From Gammaproteobacteria bacterium RIFCSPHIGHO2_12_FULL_63_22 (lineage in GTDB: Bacteria > Pseudomonadota > Gammaproteobacteria > Xanthomonadales > Xanthomonadaceae), in contig MGYJ01000017.1 of assembly GCA_001801685.1 (NCBI GenBank), forward strand, positions 47,282-111,281: 64,000 nt of DNA, read 5' to 3'. A model generated the notes under the pieces. The model did no database searches, was not told the origin of the DNA, and was given only the letters and a program-made list of their open reading frames with translations. Shown piece by piece: positions 17,835-26,914 of the stretch (position 1 is its first letter; every line of letters starts with the position of its first letter). The position numbers and the translations under genes were made by a program.

Positions 17835-19457
17835 ATGAAAGCCAACCGAGTACTTGTATCGAATCTCCTCGTGGTCGCGATTGCGGTCGCGTTTTCTGCC
17901 GTACCGGCGACGGTCGCGCAGGCGCACCAATCGCGATTGCATGAAGTTTTCGAAGCCCAGAAAATCGACGAGCTCGGTCGGCTGGCCTTTCCCACGTCGG
18001 CGAAGTCGCCGGAGGCGCAATCGGCCTTTGTCGAAGGCATGCTGTTGCTGCACCTGTTCGAATACCAGCACGCGCAACTGGCCTTCCGGAAGGCGCAGTC
18101 GCTCGATCCCGACTTCGCGCTGGCTTACTGGGGCGAAGCGATGACCGCGACCCATCCGGTCTGGAACCAGCAGAACATGGCCGCCGGCCGCGCGGCGCTG
18201 GCGAAGTTGGGCGCCACCGCCCAGGCGCGCGCCGACAAGGCGCCGACGGCGCGCGAGAAAGCCTGGCTGGAAACGGCAGAGATCCTTTACGGCGAAGGCA
18301 GCAAGCGCGAGCGCGACGCGCGTTTCGCCCAGGCGATGGAAAAGATTGCGCTCGACTATCCGGAAGACGATGAGGCGAGGTTGTTCCACTCGCTGGGCCT
18401 GCTGGGCCTGGCACAGGGCGAGCGCGACCTGCCCAATTTCCTGGCGGCGGCGGAAATCGCCAAGGCCGTTTACCGGCGCAATCCGGAACATCCCGGCGCC
18501 GCGCATTACTGGATCCACGGCATGGACGATCCCGAACATGCGTCCGGCGCACTTGAAGCCGCTCGCAGTTTGTCGAAGATCGCGCCGCGTGCCGGCCACG
18601 CGCAACACATGACGGCGCACATCTTCATGGCGCTTGGCATGTGGGAAGACGTCGTGGCTTCCAACGTCACGGCCATCAACACGGTAGACACGCAACGCAA
18701 GGCGCGCGGCCAACTTGCCTTCACTTGCGGCCACTACGTGGAGTGGCTGCAGTACGGCTATTTCCAGCAGGGACACGAGGACAAGGCGCTCAAGCTGCTT
18801 GCCGACTGCGAGCGCGAAGGTCCCGAAGCGGTGGCCTGGTTCCGCAAGAACCCGACCGGTGCCTTGGGCCCGACCGATACGCCTGACGTCCTGCAGGATC
18901 GCATCGCCTCGTCGCTGGTGCTGATGCGCGCCATGGCCATCGTCGATTCGGAGGCCTATCGAAAACAAGCCGCAGCCACGCCACGCGAGCCGACGCGGAA
19001 GGGCCGCGAAGGCGGCTGGGAACTGTTTGCGCTGGGCTTTGCCCAGGCCACGACCGGCGACGTTGCCGGTGCAGGGAAGACGCTGGGCCAGTTGCGCGCG
19101 TTGATGGCCGTTTCGCCGACGGCGGAAGAATCGGCCTCCACGTCAAAGTACCTGCAGGTGATGGAAAGCATGCTCGATGGCGCGCTCAAGCAGGCCAACG
19201 GCGACATCGACGGCGCGCTGGCCAGCGTGGCCGAGGCGGCGAAGACCTACGATGCGATGCCTTTCGATTTCGGCCCGCCGGCCACCTTCAAGCCACCGCA
19301 TGAACTGGCCGGTGAAATGTTGCTGGCCGCCGGACGACCGGCGGAGGCCGTGAAGGAATTCGACATCGCGCTGAAGTGGGCGCCGGAACGCGCGCGGTCG
19401 GTGCAGGGTCGCAAGGCGGCACTCGCCGCCAGCGGCGCGCCGAAGGCTGGCAACTAG
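17835..19457 (+). CDS. Periplasmic TPR-repeat protein
   Basis: The 540-residue protein has a signal peptide ending near VAQA. The body is helical repeats, with TPR-like consensus in YQHAQLAFRKAQSLDPDFAL and AVKEFDIALKWAPERARS. Conserved family blocks such as HYWIHGMDDPEHA and HAQHMTAHIFMALGMW are seen in many environmental proteobacteria. No catalytic motif stands out. ATG at 17835 is used because GAGGGG lies 6 bases before it; GTG at 17832 is also in frame. The stop overlaps the convergent SGNH-like gene by 4 bases. Confidence 0.85.
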   Translation: MKANRVLVSNLLVVAIAVAFSAVPATVAQAHQSRLHEVFEAQKIDELGRLAFPTSAKSPEAQSAFVEGMLLLHLFEYQHAQLAFRKAQSLDPDFALAYWGEAMTATHPVWNQQNMAAGRAALAKLGATAQARADKAPTAREKAWLETAEILYGEGSKRERDARFAQAMEKIALDYPEDDEARLFHSLGLLGLAQGERDLPNFLAAAEIAKAVYRRNPEHPGAAHYWIHGMDDPEHASGALEAARSLSKIAPRAGHAQHMTAHIFMALGMWEDVVASNVTAINTVDTQRKARGQLAFTCGHYVEWLQYGYFQQGHEDKALKLLADCEREGPEAVAWFRKNPTGALGPTDTPDVLQDRIASSLVLMRAMAIVDSEAYRKQAAATPREPTRKGREGGWELFALGFAQATTGDVAGAGKTLGQLRALMAVSPTAEESASTSKYLQVMESMLDGALKQANGDIDGALASVAEAAKTYDAMPFDFGPPATFKPPHELAGEMLLAAGRPAEAVKEFDIALKWAPERARSVQGRKAALAASGAPKAGN

Positions 19458-20593
19458 GGCTGCTTCATCGCCTGCTGCGCGAACTCGTGCTCCACCAGGG
19501 GCACGAGTTGCGCCGTCAGCCGGTCGGCCTCCGGGCCGGACAGGTGCGACCACTCCGGCAGGTCGTAGCCCATCAGTTGCGCGTGGTCCTCGAAATGGAT
19601 GCCGGGTGCACCACTGCGCGTGATCAGCAGGTCCCAGGTCTTGTTTCGCGGCATGAATTTCTTTTCGTTGTCGTAATACGGGCCCGTGCTTGGCAGGCGC
19701 ACGAAGACCACCGGCACGCCGCGCGCGCGAAGTTTGGCCACGGCCGCGCTGGCCTTGGCGATCTGCTCGTCCGCCGTCTTCTGCCGTTTTTCCGGCGTGT
19801 CGAGGAAGGGTGGCATGCCGCCGAAGTCCTCGGCCCAGATGCCGCGCACGATCGCGCGGTAGGCAACGTCATCCACCACCTTGTCCCACATGCGGGAATT
19901 GCGGTCGGCTTGTTGCACCATCAGTTTGCGGACGCGCGAGTTGGGCCTCATGCCCGGGCGCTGCGGCCAGGCCTGCCGACGCACGACCGTGTTGAGTGCG
20001 AAATCCGGATCGTAAAACGCGAAAAAGGGTTCGAGCGCGTGCTCGGAGATCCAGTTGCCACTGCGCTGCGACGGCCCCTGTTTCTGGTAGTACGGCAACA
20101 CCGAGCCACGGTACGAGAAACCGGTAAAGAACAAATCGGGCGCGACGCCAACCAGCAGCCGGCCGGTGAAATCCGGATCGGCCGCCAGGTCTTCGATGAT
20201 CGCCACGGGCGACGTGCCTTCGATGGCCAGCTGGATCGGGCGTTCCGCCGTCAACGATTCCCACACCGGCAGTTGCACGTCGAACAACACACGGGACGAA
20301 CCGGCCAGCACGGTGGCATCGCCTTCACCTTCGTCGATACGCCGTCGCTGGGCCGCCCACTCGCCGTCGCTGTTGCGATAGCCCGGCACGGAGCCGAAGT
20401 CGCGCCAGTGCCATTCCCACGTCGCCATCGCTGCGATGAATACCAGCATGGCCAGCATGGTGATTAGCGACCAGGGTCGATCCGGAATGTCGCGTTCGGG
20501 CACGGGCTGCGCCACGCCGGGGCGATCGGAGGCGGTCAGGCGTACGAAGCCGGGGCGATGGGCGGTATCTGGCGGTGGCGCGCTGTCGGCCAT
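19454..20593 (-). CDS. SGNH-like O-acetyltransferase partner (AlgJ/AlgX-like)
   Basis: The 379-residue protein has one transmembrane helix near residues 45-65 and a periplasmic SGNH-hydrolase-like domain. The nucleophile motif is AGSSRVLFD (Ser near 105) and a late DLPEWSHLSGPEA segment supplies candidate Asp/His residues. It begins 5 bases after the stop of the MBOAT gene. That pairing matches AlgI-AlgJ/X and similar systems, where MBOAT moves acetyl groups across the membrane and the SGNH protein puts them on a polymer. No polymer synthesis genes are here, so the acceptor is unknown. Confidence 0.82.
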   Translation of the reverse strand: MADSAPPPDTAHRPGFVRLTASDRPGVAQPVPERDIPDRPWSLITMLAMLVFIAAMATWEWHWRDFGSVPGYRNSDGEWAAQRRRIDEGEGDATVLAGSSRVLFDVQLPVWESLTAERPIQLAIEGTSPVAIIEDLAADPDFTGRLLVGVAPDLFFTGFSYRGSVLPYYQKQGPSQRSGNWISEHALEPFFAFYDPDFALNTVVRRQAWPQRPGMRPNSRVRKLMVQQADRNSRMWDKVVDDVAYRAIVRGIWAEDFGGMPPFLDTPEKRQKTADEQIAKASAAVAKLRARGVPVVFVRLPSTGPYYDNEKKFMPRNKTWDLLITRSGAPGIHFEDHAQLMGYDLPEWSHLSGPEADRLTAQLVPLVEHEFAQQAMKQP

Positions 20594-20597
20594 GGCG

Positions 20598-22013
20598 TCA
20601 GAACTGGAAATAGATGAAGGCATTGCCCGCCCCCTGCATGGCAACGATGGCAAACGCCATCAGGCCCCAGAGCCCGCCCAATACCACCGCGGGTACGCGT
20701 GCGACGGCTGATTCAAGCGTGCGGTTGCGCATTTGCCAGTGCGCGAACACCAGGCCGGCCACGATCACCGCCACACTGACCAGGTGCACCGTCGGCAGGA
20801 TGGGACTGGCGCTGCCGTTGCCGCCAAACATGCCGGTCAATACCTGGCCGGCCTTGCCAAAACTGTCCGCGCGGAAGAACACCCAGGTGATGTTGATCAA
20901 GGTGTAGGTCAGCAATCCAAGCCCGATCATTGCAACTGGCCCCGGCTGGTAACTGGCGAATCGCGTGCGCAACAGGCGCTCGGCAGCGAGATAGAAACCG
21001 TGCAAGCCGCCCCAGACCACGAAGGTCCAGCTGGCGCCGTGCCACAAGCCGCCCAGCAGCATGGTCGCCATCAGTGCCAGGTAAGTGCGCGCCGGGCCTT
21101 TGCGATTTCCGCCCAGCGGGATGTAGAGGTAATCACGAAGCCAGGACGAGAGCGTGATATGCCATCGTCGCCAGAAATCGGAAAACCCCACGGCGGCATA
21201 GGGAAACCGGAAGTTGTCCGGCATCGCGAAGCCCAGGCACAAGGCAGCACCGATGGCGGTAGTGGAGTAGCCGGCGAAGTCGCAGAAGATCTGCCCGCTG
21301 AAGGCCAGCGTTCCCATCCACGCATCCAGCGTGCCCGGCAGTGCGCCGCCGTCGTAAACCATTTCGGCGGCGCGCGCCAGGAAGCCATCGGCCAGCACGA
21401 CCTTCTGGAACAGGCCCAGGGTCATCAGCGCCAGGCCGAAGCGCAACATGGTCGCGGTCGCCTTGCGCGGCTGCTCGAACTGCGGCACCAGTTCGGTCGG
21501 CCGCATGATCGGTCCGGCTACCAGGTGAGGGAAGAAGGTCACGAACAGCGCGTAGTCGAGGAAATTTCTTGCGGGTGCAGCCCGGCGCAAATAGATGTCC
21601 AGGGTGTAGGACATGGTGGCGAAGGTATAGAAAGAGATGCCGACCGGCAGCACGATGTCGAAGGCCGGCGGCACGTAGGCGATGCCCATCGTCGCCATCA
21701 GCGCGGCGAAATTTTCCAGCGCGAAGCTGCCGTACTTGAAATAGCTGAGCATGCCCAGGTTGGCGACCACCGACACCAGCATCCAGGCGCGTCGCGCGGC
21801 CTGGCCTTCGGCGCGCACCAGCTTCTGCGCCGCATACCAGTCCACCACCGTGGATATCCACAGCAGGATGATGAAAGGCGGGTTCCACGCGGCATAGAAG
21901 ATGTAGCTGGCGACCAGCAGGTTGATCTTCTTCGTCTTCCAGGCAAGCGGAAGCGAATGCAGCGCCAGCACGAGCGCGAAGAACACCACGAAGGTGAGTG
22001 AGTTGAACACCAT
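20598..22013 (-). CDS. MBOAT family O-acyltransferase (AlgI-like)
   Basis: This 471-residue polytopic membrane protein has the MBOAT core: WHGASWTFVVWGGLHGFYL holds the invariant His near residue 335, and the preceding DYLYIPLGGNRKG and FWRRWHITLSSWLRDYL blocks are typical of AlgI and DltB relatives. It should carry acetyl groups from cytoplasm to periplasm for the SGNH protein encoded directly downstream. The start at 22013 gives the usual N-terminus (MVFNSLTFVVFF). Confidence 0.93.
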   Translation of the reverse strand: MVFNSLTFVVFFALVLALHSLPLAWKTKKINLLVASYIFYAAWNPPFIILLWISTVVDWYAAQKLVRAEGQAARRAWMLVSVVANLGMLSYFKYGSFALENFAALMATMGIAYVPPAFDIVLPVGISFYTFATMSYTLDIYLRRAAPARNFLDYALFVTFFPHLVAGPIMRPTELVPQFEQPRKATATMLRFGLALMTLGLFQKVVLADGFLARAAEMVYDGGALPGTLDAWMGTLAFSGQIFCDFAGYSTTAIGAALCLGFAMPDNFRFPYAAVGFSDFWRRWHITLSSWLRDYLYIPLGGNRKGPARTYLALMATMLLGGLWHGASWTFVVWGGLHGFYLAAERLLRTRFASYQPGPVAMIGLGLLTYTLINITWVFFRADSFGKAGQVLTGMFGGNGSASPILPTVHLVSVAVIVAGLVFAHWQMRNRTLESAVARVPAVVLGGLWGLMAFAIVAMQGAGNAFIYFQF

Positions 22014-22090
22014 GCAGGCCGCCTCCCCAGGCGCACCACCGCAGGTGGCCAGCCGACTATACAGGGTGAGCGCGCGGCGGGAGGGCAGGC

Positions 22091-22123
22091 AAAAAAAACG
22101 CCACCTGGGGCGAGCAGGTGGCG
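22091..22123 (-). terminator. Strong intrinsic terminator, leftward
   Basis: CGCCACCTG and CAGGTGGCG form a 9-bp stem with a 7-base loop, extended by AA/TT pairs. On the minus strand it is followed by eight T. It ends something transcribed leftward into the MBOAT promoter area; the only candidate is the small frame at 22201-22356. Confidence 0.85.
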
Positions 22124-22629
22124 TTGGTCGTTGGCGTCCATGTCAACTCGCTGGCGGCGGTGCCGCTGGCGTTACGCGATCGTCTTGATCTGCGGGCAGG
22201 TTAGCCACGGCCCCGTTGGCGCTCCGTTCGCTTTCGCACATTCCGGGCCGTTGTTTCGTAGCCATTCAGTCCGCGCAGATCGATGAAAATAACGGCGAGG
22301 CGATCGCGGGCATACAGGGGAGCCGCGTGGGTAGCGGGCGGTGTCTCAGGCGTCATCTGTCACTTGGGAAATGGCCAAACGGAAAAACATGGAGCCTCAG
22401 GACATTGCGGCCAGAGTTTAGTCCGGGGCGGGTGGGCGACGGCAAGTCGCGGCGCACAAACGGGCATCCGGGAGGTTCTATCGCTGCCTGTTGCAGTCCA
22501 TTTTGAAAAAAACTTCAAAAACAAGCCATTTTAGGCTTGGCGTGGGCGCTGACTTGGCCTACATTTCGTCTGCCTAGGGGATTTCCAGGTAACCACCCAT
22601 CCACCCAAGAACCATCGGGACACAAACAC
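22124..22629. other. Long intergenic stretch before the HU-like gene
   Basis: Apart from the possible small frame at 22201-22356 nothing convincing is coded here. The last 130 bases are unusually A/T-rich for this genome (the run of A and C around 22503-22525) and include the inverted repeat CAAGCC-ATTTTA-GGCTTG at 22522-22539. This is probably the promoter and leader region of the HU-like gene. Short frames on the plus strand lack ribosome sites and look fortuitous. Confidence 0.5.
22201..22356 (-). CDS. Possible 51-residue small protein of unknown function
   Basis: A short frame on the minus strand starts at ATG 22356 and stops at 22201, about 78 bases before the strong leftward terminator. 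The product has a hydrophobic centre (RDRLAVIFIDLRGLNGYE) and a very basic tail (NVRKRTERQRGRG). No clear Shine-Dalgarno is visible. It is proposed mainly because the terminator needs a transcript; an untranslated small RNA would serve as well. Confidence 0.35.
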   Translation of the reverse strand: MTPETPPATHAAPLYARDRLAVIFIDLRGLNGYETTARNVRKRTERQRGRG

Positions 22630-23013
22630 ATGAGCAAAACCAAGAAAGTTGCAGCCAAGAAAGCGCCGGCCAAAGCCGCTGCAAAGCCGGGCGTGTTGAA
22701 GCCCATCAAGGAAGCCCTGAGCAAGTCCGGGCTGGTTGCACACCTGGCTGAAGCCAGCGGCGTCCTGGCCAAGGACGTGCGCGCCGTGATGGCCGCCCTC
22801 GAGGGCGCCGTGGCTGCTTCGGTCAACAAGAAGGGCGCGGGTTCGTTCACGCTGCCTGGCCTGCTCAAGATCAGCGCCGTCAACGTTCCGGCCAAGCCGA
22901 AGCGCAAGGGCGTCAACCCGTTCACCAAGGAAGAACAGTGGTTCGCCGCCAAGCCGGCTACCACCAAGGTAAAGGTTCGTCCGCTGAAGAAGCTGAAAGA
23001 CGCCGCAGCCTGA
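22630..23013 (+). CDS. HU/IHF-like DNA-binding protein with basic N-terminal arm
   Basis: The 127-residue protein has a Lys/Ala-rich arm (KKVAAKKAPAKAAAK) over residues 4-20, then an HU-type fold: helices LVAHLAEASG and AVMAALEGAVAASVNKKG, and a strand region GSFTLPGLLKISAV with KGVNPFTKE as the DNA-inserting arm analogue. HU itself is about 90 residues, so the arm is an addition. It should bend or coat DNA. A bidirectional terminator follows at 23045. Confidence 0.85.
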   Translation: MSKTKKVAAKKAPAKAAAKPGVLKPIKEALSKSGLVAHLAEASGVLAKDVRAVMAALEGAVAASVNKKGAGSFTLPGLLKISAVNVPAKPKRKGVNPFTKEEQWFAAKPATTKVKVRPLKKLKDAAA

Positions 23014-23044
23014 TCGCGGACTGGTTTCAGCTACGAGTTGCAAT

Positions 23045-23075
23045 AAAAAAGGGCCTCGAATGAGGCCCTTTTTTT
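23045..23075. terminator. Bidirectional intrinsic terminator
   Basis: GGGCCTC and GAGGCCC form a stem flanked by an A-run on the left and a T-run on the right, so it works on both strands. It ends the HU-like gene (plus) and the 59-residue gene (minus). Confidence 0.93.
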
Positions 23076-23090
23076 ATTCCGTCGCCAGCA

Positions 23091-23270
23091 TCAGTGGCGA
23101 TTGATGCCTTCGGCTTCTTCCTTCTCGCGCTGCTCGACGTCAAGGTCGCGGATTTCACGCGGCATCTTGTTCCAGCCGCTGCCCGGCGGGAAGAAGTCGC
23201 TGCCCTTCAGGTCGCCCGCACTGACGGTTTCGGCCTGGGTTTCTTGCTGGCGCTCGGATTGAGTGCTCAT
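23091..23270 (-). CDS. Small acidic hypothetical protein, 59 residues
   Basis: The start at 23270 follows a good Shine-Dalgarno (AAAGGAG, 8 bases). The product is hydrophilic, Gln- and Glu-rich, with a Gly-Pro turn (DFFPPGSGWNKMPREIRDL) in the middle. It has no membrane segment or known domain. It is a single gene ending at the shared terminator. Confidence 0.65.
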   Translation of the reverse strand: MSTQSERQQETQAETVSAGDLKGSDFFPPGSGWNKMPREIRDLDVEQREKEEAEGINRH

Positions 23271-23432
23271 GGGAATTCTCCTTTCTTCGCTGCGGTGAGT
23301 ACGCAGCCAAGGTGTCATTCCCGGCATTAATTCGGGCTGAAGCCGATCACGCCCGGAAAGGCTCGGTACAGCAACGGGCCTGCGCCCATCCGTGAGAGAA
23401 TCAACTTTCGCACCCGCCGTCACGCAACCGAC

Positions 23433-23981
23433 ATGCACCCATTCCTGCAAACCCTGCAAAAGCATCGCGAAGCCTGGATCCTGTTCGGCTCGGGATTGCT
23501 TGCCGGCTTGTTGTTCTTCCTGGTGTGGTGGGCGATGCAACCGTCGGCGCAAACGCCGGGACAGGCAACGACGCCGGCGACCACGGCCGCCGGCAACAAG
23601 CCCGGCCAGGGTGCGGACGGCGTGCTTGGCGATATCACCGGCGACCTGCAACCCGGACCGGCGCGTGACGTGGTCGGCCCCGACGTTTCGCTGGAGGAAA
23701 TCGACAGCATTTCGAATTCGCCCGCGCCCGAGGGCGGTGTCCTGCCGGATGGCGACGCGCCGCCGATGACCGATGAAGAGGCGATTGCCGGCGGCCTGCT
23801 GGGATCCGACGCGCCACCGCCGCCACTGCAGACTTATTACGTGGAAGTGATGCGCGGCCCGGACGCGTCCGAGTTGCTGGAGCTCGAGGCCAGTTCACCC
23901 GAGCATGCCCTGAGGATACTCAGGGATTTCCGCGGCAATCCGCGGGTCGTGCGCGGACCCAGCGCACAACCCTTGCCTTGA
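23433..23981 (+). CDS. Membrane-anchored hypothetical protein
   Basis: The 182-residue protein has one transmembrane helix at residues 15-35 (WILFGSGLLAGLLFFLVWW), followed by a long Pro/Gly/Asp-rich linker and a compact C-terminal segment of about 45 residues (TYYVEVMRGPDASELLELEA) that looks like a small alpha/beta domain. No family is recognised. It lies between divergent and convergent neighbours, so it is probably a single unit. Confidence 0.7.
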   Translation: MHPFLQTLQKHREAWILFGSGLLAGLLFFLVWWAMQPSAQTPGQATTPATTAAGNKPGQGADGVLGDITGDLQPGPARDVVGPDVSLEEIDSISNSPAPEGGVLPDGDAPPMTDEEAIAGGLLGSDAPPPPLQTYYVEVMRGPDASELLELEASSPEHALRILRDFRGNPRVVRGPSAQPLP

Positions 23982-23984
23982 CGG

Positions 23985-25181
23985 TTACTTGGCCTCGGCG
24001 GCCTTGGCGGCCTCAGCCGCAGCTTCCCTCGACGAAGGATCGCTGAGCTTGAGCAAGCGCCCGCCGGCGCCGTCCTCGAGCAACCACAACTCGCCCTTCG
24101 GACCTTGCTCCACGGCGCGGATGCGTTTGCCCATGTCGTAGCGCGCAGCCTCGCGCGCGTTGTCGCCATCGAACTCGATGCGCACCAGCGCTTCCGACGC
24201 CAGGCCTGCCGCGAACCCATTACCGTCCCAGGCGGGGAATTCGCTACCCGTGTAGATGATCAGGTCGCCCGGCGCGATCACCGGCGTCCAGCTGATCTTC
24301 GGCGCCTCGTACTTCGGGTTGGTGGAATGATCGGGAATGTCGCGACCGTCGTAGTGGTCGCCATTCGAAACCACCGGCCAGCCATAGTTGCGCCCACGCA
24401 CGATCAGGTTGAGCTCGTCGCCGCCGCGCGGCCCCATCTCGGCGACCCAGGGTCGGCCGCCTCCATCGAAGGCCAGGCCGAGCGGATTGCGATGGCCCAG
24501 CGACCAGACCTGCGCCGCGACGCCGCCTTCGCTGGCGAAGGGATTGTCATCGGGCAGCGAGCCGTCGTCGTTGAGGCGAAGGATCTTGCCCAGGTTGCCG
24601 CTCATGTCCTGCGCGGGATCGAAGTGTTGCCGATCGCCGGAGCTGATCCACAACTTGCCATCCTGTCCGAATGCGATGCGGTGGCCGTAATGTCCGCCGC
24701 CACTCATCTTGGGTTCCTGTCGCCAGATCACAGACAGTTCGGACAGGCTGCCGTCACCGTTCCCGGCGATGGCCAATTTCGCCCGCGCGACCACGGCGCC
24801 GCGGTTGTTGCTGTCGTCGGCTTCGGCGTAGCTCAGGTACACCCATCCGTTTTCTGCGAATCCCGGGTGCGCCACCACGTCGCCCAGGCCGCCCTGGCCA
24901 GCGTAGGCCACTGCCGGCACGCCGCTGACTTTGCCGACTCGGCCATCGGTGGCGACCAACTTCAATTGCCCCGACTTTTCGGTCACCAGCAAATGCCCGT
25001 CCGGCAGGAAGGACATCGCCCAGGGCTCGTTGAACGTCGCGACTTCGGTAATCGCGAAGGGTGCCGCCACGGCCTTGGGTGCTTCAGCCTTGCCAGCGGC
25101 CGCTGCGCCGTCTTGCGCGCTGCAGGCGCCGAGCACGAGCACCAGTGTGGAAAGGGAGGACAGCAACAGTGGATGCATCAT
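23985..25181 (-). CDS. PQQ-dependent sugar dehydrogenase, lipoprotein form
   Basis: The 398-residue protein opens with a signal peptide and lipobox (LVLGAC) and then a six-bladed beta-propeller typical of soluble aldose sugar dehydrogenases (YliI/Asd group). Family blocks include [64 protein letters not shown] and [13 protein letters not shown]. It should oxidise aldoses in the periplasm with bound PQQ. No pqq synthesis genes lie in this window. The start is placed at the signal peptide; ATG at 25178 is equivalent. Confidence 0.9.
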   Translation of the reverse strand: MMHPLLLSSLSTLVLVLGACSAQDGAAAAGKAEAPKAVAAPFAITEVATFNEPWAMSFLPDGHLLVTEKSGQLKLVATDGRVGKVSGVPAVAYAGQGGLGDVVAHPGFAENGWVYLSYAEADDSNNRGAVVARAKLAIAGNGDGSLSELSVIWRQEPKMSGGGHYGHRIAFGQDGKLWISSGDRQHFDPAQDMSGNLGKILRLNDDGSLPDDNPFASEGGVAAQVWSLGHRNPLGLAFDGGGRPWVAEMGPRGGDELNLIVRGRNYGWPVVSNGDHYDGRDIPDHSTNPKYEAPKISWTPVIAPGDLIIYTGSEFPAWDGNGFAAGLASEALVRIEFDGDNAREAARYDMGKRIRAVEQGPKGELWLLEDGAGGRLLKLSDPSSREAAAEAAKAAEAK

Positions 25182-25249
25182 TGAAACCCTCTTGTCGATC
25201 GTGGATGCCACGCCCATATTGCCTGTGTCGCCCTACTGGAGAAACCGGC

Positions 25250-25717
25250 ATGAGCCAATTCGACCTCCGCCCCTTGTCAGCGGCAGAGCATGCCCGGCTA
25301 GCGGCCGGCCTGGATGCCGATGAACGCCGTGTGTTGCTCGAGCATGGCACCGAACGCGCGTTTTGCGGTGTGTTCCTGGACAACAAGCTTGACGGCGTCT
25401 ATTGCTGCCGACTGTGCGGGCTGCCCCTGTTCCGCTCGGACGCCAAGTTCGATTCCGGCACCGGCTGGCCCAGTTTCTTCGCGCCCTTCGACATCGCGCA
25501 TGTCGGTGTGCGCCGCGATACAAGCTACGGAATGATTCGTGACGAAATTGTCTGTGCGCGATGCGGCAGCCACCTGGGCCATGTCTTTCCCGACGGGCCG
25601 CCACCCACGGGCGAGCGGCACTGCCTGAATTCGGTATCGCTGAGCTTTACGCCCGATGGCGAACCGCTGCCCGACCTGCTTGGGCGCGGCGGCGGCGAGG
25701 GCGGTACCGCGGGTTGA
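25250..25717 (+). CDS. msrB: Peptide-methionine (R)-S-oxide reductase
   Basis: The 155-residue protein repairs oxidised methionine. It has the MsrB zinc ligands (CCRLCG ... [15 protein letters not shown]), the substrate motif [10 protein letters not shown] and the catalytic Cys in RHCLNSVSL. It lacks the MsrA domain found in fused versions and has no signal peptide. Length is normal apart from a Gly-rich tail of about 15 residues. The start at 25250 lies close before the conserved domain. Confidence 0.95.
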   Translation: MSQFDLRPLSAAEHARLAAGLDADERRVLLEHGTERAFCGVFLDNKLDGVYCCRLCGLPLFRSDAKFDSGTGWPSFFAPFDIAHVGVRRDTSYGMIRDEIVCARCGSHLGHVFPDGPPPTGERHCLNSVSLSFTPDGEPLPDLLGRGGGEGGTAG

Positions 25718-26242
25718 TCAGCGATGCATCGCGAGCGGATCGAGCCGGCTGAGTGCGCGGCAACCGTCCGCTATCAACAGCCGGGCCTGCGACCAGTCCA
25801 GGCTGGAATGGCCTCGAATGGTTTCCCAGTTCGCGGCAAGGCGTTGTTCGTGCTGGTCGTCCAGTGCTTCGCACAGCAGCGCATGCGCCGCCAGTGCGAC
25901 GGCATAGGCCGGTCGCGCGTCGTCCCAGGTCATTTCGGGATGGGTGCGGCGCACCGACGAGAAATGCGAGCGGCAAAAGCTGTCGTACGAGACGGGTACG
26001 TCCATCAGCGATTCGTGCGGCTGGCGATCGGCCAGCGAAGGATCCGACGCTCCGTGCCGGTTCAACAATCCGCGGCAGCGCGCGAGCGCGGTCAGGTCCA
26101 CCGGCCACTGGTGCGAGGGCAGGGCAATGGCCTGCGGCGCAATTCCGGCCACTCGCCCGCTTCTGGAAACAGGCGCGGTAGCGAACTCTCGCTGAACCGG
26201 AGCGCGCGAAACACCAAGGCTGTGCTGGACGGTAGGACTCAT
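25718..26242 (-). CDS. Hypothetical protein
   Basis: This 174-residue protein has no recognised domain. Its C-terminal two thirds look helical and conserved in character (SFCRSHFSSVRRTHPEMTW, then a long Ala-rich helix). Start 26242 is used because AAAGGGAA lies about 10 bases upstream. It is cytoplasmic by sequence and convergent with msrB, from which it is separated by no gap. Confidence 0.65.
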   Translation of the reverse strand: MSPTVQHSLGVSRAPVQREFATAPVSRSGRVAGIAPQAIALPSHQWPVDLTALARCRGLLNRHGASDPSLADRQPHESLMDVPVSYDSFCRSHFSSVRRTHPEMTWDDARPAYAVALAAHALLCEALDDQHEQRLAANWETIRGHSSLDWSQARLLIADGCRALSRLDPLAMHR

Positions 26243-26382
26243 GAGTGGCAAATTCCCTTTGCGTGAATGCTGCGGATTGCACAAAGGGTTCCACGCGGCC
26301 TTCCTGGCCGTCGCCCCTTGCCATCAATTTCGCAGAAGAAGTTTTAACCGCCACTGAAGATTTGCGGCAGGTCCACAGGACG

Positions 26383-26904
26383 ATGAACATGAATGACGGA
26401 ACGATCGTCGCAGCGCTGAGAAGGCCGATGCTGTGCGGCGCCCTGGCGGCGGCGGGATTGCTGTCGTGGCTGCCTGCCAGTGCCCTGGCGGCGGACAAGA
26501 GCGAGCTGTTCAAGTGCGTGGACGCCGCTGGCGTCACCAGTATCCAGTCGGAACCCTGCGCCAAGGGCAGCACCGTGGTCTGGCGGCGCGACGCCACGCC
26601 CGAACCCAAGCCCACGGCCGACCAGGCAGCGCTGGCCGAAGCCAAGCGCCTGCGCGATATGCAGACGGTGCGCGAGCTTTCGGAAATCGTCGAGCGACGC
26701 TCGCGGCCGCAGCCGCCGGAGCCGGTGGAGGAAGAAAAGCCCAAGACTGCGGAAGCCAAGCCGCTGACGGCCTGCGAATCGGCCATGGAATTTTCCGCCT
26801 CGGTTCGCGACAAGCAATGGCTGGCGCTGACCGACGACCAGATGCAGCGGATCTATCGCTGGGTAGCCGAGCAATGCAAGGTCACGCCTGGCGCAAGCGA
26901 ATAG
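26383..26904 (+). CDS. DUF4124 secreted protein
   Basis: The 173-residue product has a signal peptide ending near SALA-ADK and then a DUF4124-type module (LFKCVDAAGVTSIQSEPC), a short beta unit with paired Cys. The rest is a charged helix (residues 75-110), a Pro/Glu linker and a C-terminal helical segment with two Cys. It is probably periplasmic; the function of DUF4124 proteins is not known. Confidence 0.78.
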   Translation: MNMNDGTIVAALRRPMLCGALAAAGLLSWLPASALAADKSELFKCVDAAGVTSIQSEPCAKGSTVVWRRDATPEPKPTADQAALAEAKRLRDMQTVRELSEIVERRSRPQPPEPVEEEKPKTAEAKPLTACESAMEFSASVRDKQWLALTDDQMQRIYRWVAEQCKVTPGASE

Positions 26905-26914
26905 GCGAAACGGC

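Noticed and set aside
22216..22534. Two plus-strand frames in the long intergenic region
   Set aside because: No ribosome site, unusual composition, mutual overlap, and a position opposite the leftward transcript implied by the terminator.
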